This document shows positions 42,291 through 46,536 of a stretch of DNA of 46,536 nt, piece by piece. Source of the stretch: Clostridiales bacterium (lineage in GTDB: Bacteria; Bacillota; Clostridia; Lachnospirales; Lachnospiraceae); assembly GCA_018376135.1 (NCBI GenBank), contig JAHABX010000026.1:1-46536 (forward strand), written 5' to 3'. Every line of letters starts with the position of its first letter. Positions within the stretch are counted from its first letter, which is position 1. Made by a program: the position numbers and the translations under genes. Under the pieces are notes generated by a model. The model searched no databases. It had not been told where the DNA came from and worked only from the letters and a program-made list of their open reading frames with translations.

Positions 42291-43019
42291 TTATTGAAAG
42301 CTCCTGCGTCCCAAAAGCTCCAGCAGATACAGTACCGGAACCTGTGTTGTCACATTGTATTCACCTTTCATCCGATACTCCGGAACATAGTAGGCAAGAC
42401 TGCAGTCTGCCATCTTTGCCAGTGTGCAGGAAGCCCCATTGGTAATGGTCAGAAGGCGACATTTGTGTTCCCGAAGCCGATCTGCGAAATTGACGATCTC
42501 CTGTGTCTCCCCGGACTCTGACAAAACAATGACCACCGTATCCTCCATATCAGCAATCACCGGATAATAGGGATCCTCAATGTACTGACTGTACTTTCCC
42601 ATATTTGAAAAATATCTGGCTCCATATTTCCCCAGTATCCCCGAGGTCCCGATTCCGATAAAGATAATCCGTCCTGCTTCCCGAAGAAGGTTCTCCGCCT
42701 TTTGAAGTTCCTGCTCATATTGCGTAGATGTCACCATCCGCATAAAATAGGTCAGTTCATCCAGATTGTTATCCGCCGCCATCTTTCCCTTATTATTTTT
42801 TTCCTCTTTCAAATACAGCTTAAACTGCACGCGGAACTCAGCCCATCCCTCACATCCGCTCTTTTTGCAGAATCTGATAATCGTAGACGTAGACACATGT
42901 ACCGCATCTGAAAGCTCCCGGACGGTCATATACTGTACTTCTGACTTATGCTCCATAACATATGTATAAATCAGCATCTCCAGATTATTAAAAGACTGTA
43001 TGATTTCATAACTGAACAT
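42291..43019 (-). CDS. MurR/RpiR-family transcriptional regulator (242 aa)
   Basis: N-terminal RpiR HTH (1-75: MTVRELSDAVHVSTSTIIRF, CKKSGCEGWAEFRVQF) and C-terminal SIS sugar-phosphate-binding domain (about 105-230: IIFIGIGTSGILGKYGARYF, VIVLSESGETQEIV). Probably senses a phosphorylated sugar and controls the PTS/GH1 operon directly downstream. It begins 32 bp after the adenosine deaminase gene and may be transcribed with it. Confidence 0.93.
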   Translation of the reverse strand: MFSYEIIQSFNNLEMLIYTYVMEHKSEVQYMTVRELSDAVHVSTSTIIRFCKKSGCEGWAEFRVQFKLYLKEEKNNKGKMAADNNLDELTYFMRMVTSTQYEQELQKAENLLREAGRIIFIGIGTSGILGKYGARYFSNMGKYSQYIEDPYYPVIADMEDTVVIVLSESGETQEIVNFADRLREHKCRLLTITNGASCTLAKMADCSLAYYVPEYRMKGEYNVTTQVPVLYLLELLGRRSFQ

Positions 43020-43051
43020 GGCTCATCCCCCCTTACAGACCTCCGCCTGCC

Positions 43052-43981
43052 TTATTTAAACACACTGCGCGCCGCATTTTCCTCCAGCACCCAAAGCTCC
43101 TCCATCGTCAGTCCCAGAACCTCTTCTGCCACCTGATACTCCTTTTCCAGCGTGGTATCGGACACTGTCATATTATCTGTATTTATGGTTACGCACAATC
43201 CTCTTCGCAGCAGTTCCTTCAAAGGATATTCTCCCTCCACTGCCCTGGTCTGGAAATTGCTGGTGGGGCACACCTCCAGCGGAATCTGATGCTCCTTCAG
43301 ATAAGCAGCCAGCTCCTCGTCCTCAATACACCGGATTCCATGTCCGATCCTCTTTGCGCCCAACCGCAGCGCCGACCAGATACTCTCTGCTCCGGCTGCC
43401 TCTCCCGCATGAATGGTATACGGCACACCAAGCCTTGACGCTTCCTCGAATATCTTCTCATATGCCGCAGTGGGGAACAGAGCTTCTGCGCCTGCCAGAT
43501 CCGCAGCTACCACACCTCTCCCAAGATATTCCGCTGTGATTCTTATGGTCTCCATATTGACTGCTTCATTATCCGGCATCCTCATACAGCAAAGGATCAG
43601 CTTCGCCTCGAACTCCTCATCCTGGATCAGCCCCTTCACCGCCGCTGCTGCGACCTGTTCCTGTGTTAATCCCTTCTGCAGATGCTGCTGCGGCGCAAAC
43701 CGGATCTCTGCATAGGATAAGCCCTGCGCTTTCAGTCTTCCGCACAGATCTGCCACCGCATCCGTAAGTGCATCCTCCGTCTGCATCACGGAACAGGGCA
43801 GACGGAATCTTTCCAGATACTCATTCAGATCCCGGCAGTCCTTTGGTGCCTGCAGATATTCCTTCAGTCCTTCCTCGTCCCAGGCAGGGAGCGTAAGTCC
43901 CTGCTTTTTCGCCTGCCGGATAATATAGGCAGGTGATAACGAGCCATCCAGATGTACGTGCAGATCAATTCTCTTTTTCAT
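43052..43981 (-). CDS. add: Adenosine deaminase (309 aa)
   Basis: Zn-dependent hydrolase converting adenosine to inosine. Metal and catalytic motifs in order: DLHVHLDGSLSP, YTIHAGEAAGAESI (His-Ala-Gly-Glu), RIGHGIRC and VTINTDNMTVSDT with the catalytic Asp. The second residue of the NTDD motif is Asn here, a variant I believe is common in this bacterial subgroup. Slightly shorter than E. coli Add. AGGAGG lies before the ATG. An adenine deaminase-type activity cannot be excluded. Confidence 0.92.
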   Translation of the reverse strand: MKKRIDLHVHLDGSLSPAYIIRQAKKQGLTLPAWDEEGLKEYLQAPKDCRDLNEYLERFRLPCSVMQTEDALTDAVADLCGRLKAQGLSYAEIRFAPQQHLQKGLTQEQVAAAAVKGLIQDEEFEAKLILCCMRMPDNEAVNMETIRITAEYLGRGVVAADLAGAEALFPTAAYEKIFEEASRLGVPYTIHAGEAAGAESIWSALRLGAKRIGHGIRCIEDEELAAYLKEHQIPLEVCPTSNFQTRAVEGEYPLKELLRRGLCVTINTDNMTVSDTTLEKEYQVAEEVLGLTMEELWVLEENAARSVFK

Positions 43982-43993
43982 ATGAATCCTCCT

Positions 43994-44119
43994 TTAGCAT
44001 TTCAAGAGATCTAACAAAGTAACTTCTCCATTGGGAATATTCGCTGTTCTCTTATATTCCCGAATAGCTGCTTCTGCTGATCCTTCACAAATGCAGGCTT
44101 TATATTTTGACAGCTTCAT
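43994..44119 (-). CDS. 41-aa fragment of the ATPase's partner protein
   Basis: Starts 10 bp after the ATPase stop with GGAGG before the ATG. It begins MKLSKYKACICEGSAEAAI, which I recall as the N-terminus of larger proteins encoded directly after AAA_15/AAA_21 ATPases in Firmicutes, then changes to REYKRTANIPNGEVTLLDLL and stops. It is most likely the stub of a deleted effector gene whose tail comes from other sequence. Annotated as a probable truncated gene. Confidence 0.5.
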   Translation of the reverse strand: MKLSKYKACICEGSAEAAIREYKRTANIPNGEVTLLDLLKC

Positions 44120-44129
44120 CACAGCCTCC

Positions 44130-45287
44130 TTATTGAATGGCTGATGCAATTCCCTTTTTCAGTTGAATGTAAGCTTCATATGCAGGTGTGGTGCCCTCAA
44201 GAAATCCGCTTTGATAGGCATCACTTTTTTTAATATCGTTTCTTTTTAAAATATGACTGAGATTTTCTACTGTTATCCCATTCCTGTTCCGCACAATATG
44301 AATTCCATCATTCCTGTCATACTCATCAAGAAGCTCCGGATAGTGTGTTGTAAATATAAGTGTTCCACCGTTTTTGTTCAATCGGCTGTCCATAAAAAAA
44401 CGAATCAGACTGGTAACAATTTCTTTGTTAAAATGATTCTCTATTTCATCTACCAAAAGATATCCTCCTGAACGAAGTATATCTTTTACTTCCGAAAAGA
44501 TCACAATTCCTTTGATTGTTCCGGAAGAAAGATACTGTTCCAGTTCTATTGCATCGTTAAGAAGAATATCCTCCTCTCTCTGAAACTTCAACCGGATAAA
44601 AGTTCTTCTTCCATTCCGCTCAAAACATAATCTTTCAATAGTTGGATCAAGAAATCTAATCACTTCAAGCGGTATACTCTCTGAAAACGGTAATATATTC
44701 ATATTTGTATAAGAAAGAAGACTGCTTACTTTCAATGTATCCTTTAATTCCCGATTTCTTGCAATAATAAAACTAACATCATCCGGAAGAAACGCTTCAT
44801 TTTCGTTACGAACTGCTACCGGTTCCATATTATAAAAATCCGTAAGATACTTTTTAGATTTTACAATTGAAATAGGTTTCTCCCACAATTTCTCATACGT
44901 AATGGAATACAGATATTCTCCGGATTTTGTTCGTTTTGATGTAATACCTGTTTCTAAACAGCATATCTTTTCCCTGGTATCGTAAAAACAAATCCGAAAC
45001 CGCGTCTTCTCTGTTGCTCCAAGAATCGACTTGGCATCCGTGTGGTTAATTGGTTCATTTCTGATAATATTCAGTGCAAGTTCAATTACTTTAAGAACAG
45101 ATGTCTTTCCCGATGCATTTATACCAATAAAAGCATTCGCCGAATGCAAATATATATTTTGCGATGCATCAAGTCTGAACAGAATATCTTTATCTTCTTC
45201 ACCGACACGCTGCTGCGCATAAAACAAAATATCCAATTCTTGTCTGAACAGCGGAAGTCCTTGTGCTGTAATTCGTAGAATTTTCAC
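44130..45287 (-). CDS. AAA-family (AAA_15/21, OLD-like) ATPase (385 aa)
   Basis: ABC/SMC-type ATPase: Walker A AFIGINASGKTSVLKVIELA (about 52-71), signature-like EQYLSSGTIKGI (about 249-260), Walker B GYLLVDEIENHFNKEIV (about 275-291) and the switch His in LIFTTHYPELLDEYDRNDGI. No nuclease domain is fused. The start is GTG at 45285-45287 with AAGGAGG in front. ATPases of this kind pair with a separate effector in defence modules such as PARIS; the partner gene here is a 41-codon stub. Defence role is inference. Confidence 0.82.
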   Translation of the reverse strand: MKILRITAQGLPLFRQELDILFYAQQRVGEEDKDILFRLDASQNIYLHSANAFIGINASGKTSVLKVIELALNIIRNEPINHTDAKSILGATEKTRFRICFYDTREKICCLETGITSKRTKSGEYLYSITYEKLWEKPISIVKSKKYLTDFYNMEPVAVRNENEAFLPDDVSFIIARNRELKDTLKVSSLLSYTNMNILPFSESIPLEVIRFLDPTIERLCFERNGRRTFIRLKFQREEDILLNDAIELEQYLSSGTIKGIVIFSEVKDILRSGGYLLVDEIENHFNKEIVTSLIRFFMDSRLNKNGGTLIFTTHYPELLDEYDRNDGIHIVRNRNGITVENLSHILKRNDIKKSDAYQSGFLEGTTPAYEAYIQLKKGIASAIQ

Positions 45288-45405
45288 GGATTCATCCTCC
45301 TTAACACGTCATTTCCGTTTTTATTTTCCTCATATTTTCATTATATCCTCAACGCAAGAAATTATCAACGCATTTCTCGTTTTTATTTTCATCAGATATT
45401 TTATG

Positions 45406-46434
45406 TTACTGTCCAATCAGCAGCTTATTTATCTTATCAACTGTACAGATCCTTCCTCTCAGCCCTCTTCCTCTAAAAAAGCCCCGGTTCACTCCGACTA
45501 CCTTTTCCGGCTGCTCCGATACCATAAGCTGTATCCGAAATCCCTTTTCAAACTCCTCCATTCTCACAAATGGATGCTCCTCCGCTGCCTGAATCTGTAT
45601 CGTTCCCTTCTGGAAATCCGGATAGCTTCCACGGTACCCCTGTTCTGACAATGTTCGCTCCAGCTCCGCCCGGCATTCTTGCATTCTGCGGTTATTTTCT
45701 ACGCCATAATCCCTCTGAGGATACCTGCCTGATGCCTGTACCGCCCTTTGGCAGATCAGATCATATAAGGGACCTCTCTCTACATCCATCAGCAGCCGAT
45801 GCAGCCTCCGTTCCAAAAACGCACAGGGGAAACGCAGATACAGCCGGATCACTGACGCATATGTAGAATCTCCTGCCTCTTTGGCAAGCTCCAGCATACA
45901 GCGGCATCCCTCCTCTGTCATCACATATTCCTCCGGAATACACACCTTCGCCGGATAATAACGACAAAAGGGAGTAAAGTCCATCAACGGGATCAGCGCA
46001 AGCTCTTCCTCATTGCACACCTCTTCACCAAGGAACAGATACTTATCCTGCATGGTACCGATCATATAGACAAGCCTGCGCCACTGTTCAGCGCCTTCCT
46101 CCCAGAAATGACCGATGGTATGAAACTGATAACAATTCAGTTCTCTGTGAACCTCCGAGAACCACAGGGTACAGGTATTCTCTATACCCTGACGGATAAT
46201 TAACCCCTGACTTCCCTCCCGATTCACTAAGCTGCCGCTGGTCGCCTCTTCCATTTCCGCTCTGAATTCTCCCTGCATGACCGCCCCGGTAAATACCAGG
46301 TAACATTCCAGCGCATCATTCATCATATATGGAACATCGTAGATATCCCCTGCACCCTCGCGCCGCCGGATCTCAAATACATGGTTCACAAACAGCTCGT
46401 CCAGCATGGAAGTTATGTTGTTTGTCTCCTTCAA
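45406..46434 (-). CDS. DUF3878-like hypothetical protein (342 aa)
   Basis: Soluble protein of unknown function, in my recollection a member of the DUF3878 family. The N-terminus carries VFEIRRREGAGDIYDVPYMM and ECYLVFTGAVMQGEFRAEME; the middle is aromatic-rich (LIPLMDFTPFCRYYPAKV) and the C-terminus basic (VNRGFFRGRGLRGRICTV). The start is TTG at 46432-46434, preceded by GGAGGAG. No catalytic motif stands out. It is upstream of, but not obviously linked with, the ATPase gene. Confidence 0.62.
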   Translation of the reverse strand: MKETNNITSMLDELFVNHVFEIRRREGAGDIYDVPYMMNDALECYLVFTGAVMQGEFRAEMEEATSGSLVNREGSQGLIIRQGIENTCTLWFSEVHRELNCYQFHTIGHFWEEGAEQWRRLVYMIGTMQDKYLFLGEEVCNEEELALIPLMDFTPFCRYYPAKVCIPEEYVMTEEGCRCMLELAKEAGDSTYASVIRLYLRFPCAFLERRLHRLLMDVERGPLYDLICQRAVQASGRYPQRDYGVENNRRMQECRAELERTLSEQGYRGSYPDFQKGTIQIQAAEEHPFVRMEEFEKGFRIQLMVSEQPEKVVGVNRGFFRGRGLRGRICTVDKINKLLIGQ

Positions 46435-46536
46435 AGCTTCTCCTCCTTGACTGCTAATCCTAATTCTTCATGAAAATATGACAAAGATGAGAAAGCATAT
46501 CTACGGCAAAATTCCTTCAAATGAAGCTTTCTTTTT

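Overview
The window looks like chromosome from an anaerobic Firmicute of the class Clostridia, most likely Lachnospiraceae. The support is the gene set (MutS2, YhaM, DUF4179 anti-sigma protein, CarD-like regulator, beta-glucoside PTS with GH1 enzyme, M29 aminopeptidase), strong AGGAGG-type ribosome binding sites and a moderate GC content that falls inside the accessory regions. No rRNA, tRNA or CRISPR array was recognised, and species cannot be named from the sequence.

Left flank (1-2930, all minus strand): a tyrosine recombinase, then a metal-responsive cluster. A DtxR/MntR-like repressor is followed by a sigma70 promoter, a yybP-ykoY type manganese riboswitch with its terminator, an unknown 141-residue protein and a YccF membrane protein. 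A broken mobile-element gene follows.

Island (about 2967-17199): a decayed 14.2 kb integrated element inserted in the 3' end of rlmD. The gene now ends with element-supplied codons at 17158, and its displaced original 3' end lies at 2933-2971, at the other end of the island. From left to right the island carries an AlbA_2/Schlafen-like ATP-binding protein, an inactivated serine recombinase, a SHOCT small protein, a Cro/C1-type regulator with three operator-like repeats, a cytidylate kinase-like/MATE efflux pair behind an attenuator with a possible leader peptide, a CarD-like regulator, an alcohol dehydrogenase/TetR/membrane protein operon, a mobilisation region (MobC intact, relaxase deleted), an intact ParM/ParR-type segregation pair, and fused remnants of parB and the replication initiator. 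At least three internal deletions have removed integrase, relaxase and rep functions, so it should be immobile by itself.

Core region (17158-43981): rlmD; a short ECF sigma factor with a DUF4179 anti-sigma partner; a Cro/C1 regulator divergent from a TPR protein and a membrane protein; yhaM with an HtrA-like protein that lacks a recognisable catalytic triad; mutS2; two OmpR-type two-component systems; an aconitase-family hydratase behind a palindromic operator; an M29 aminopeptidase with a large secreted protein; a GH1/PTS beta-glucoside operon; and adenosine deaminase with an RpiR regulator.

Right end (43994-46434): an AAA ATPase whose downstream partner gene is cut to 41 codons, suggesting a crippled two-gene defence-type module, and a DUF3878-like protein.
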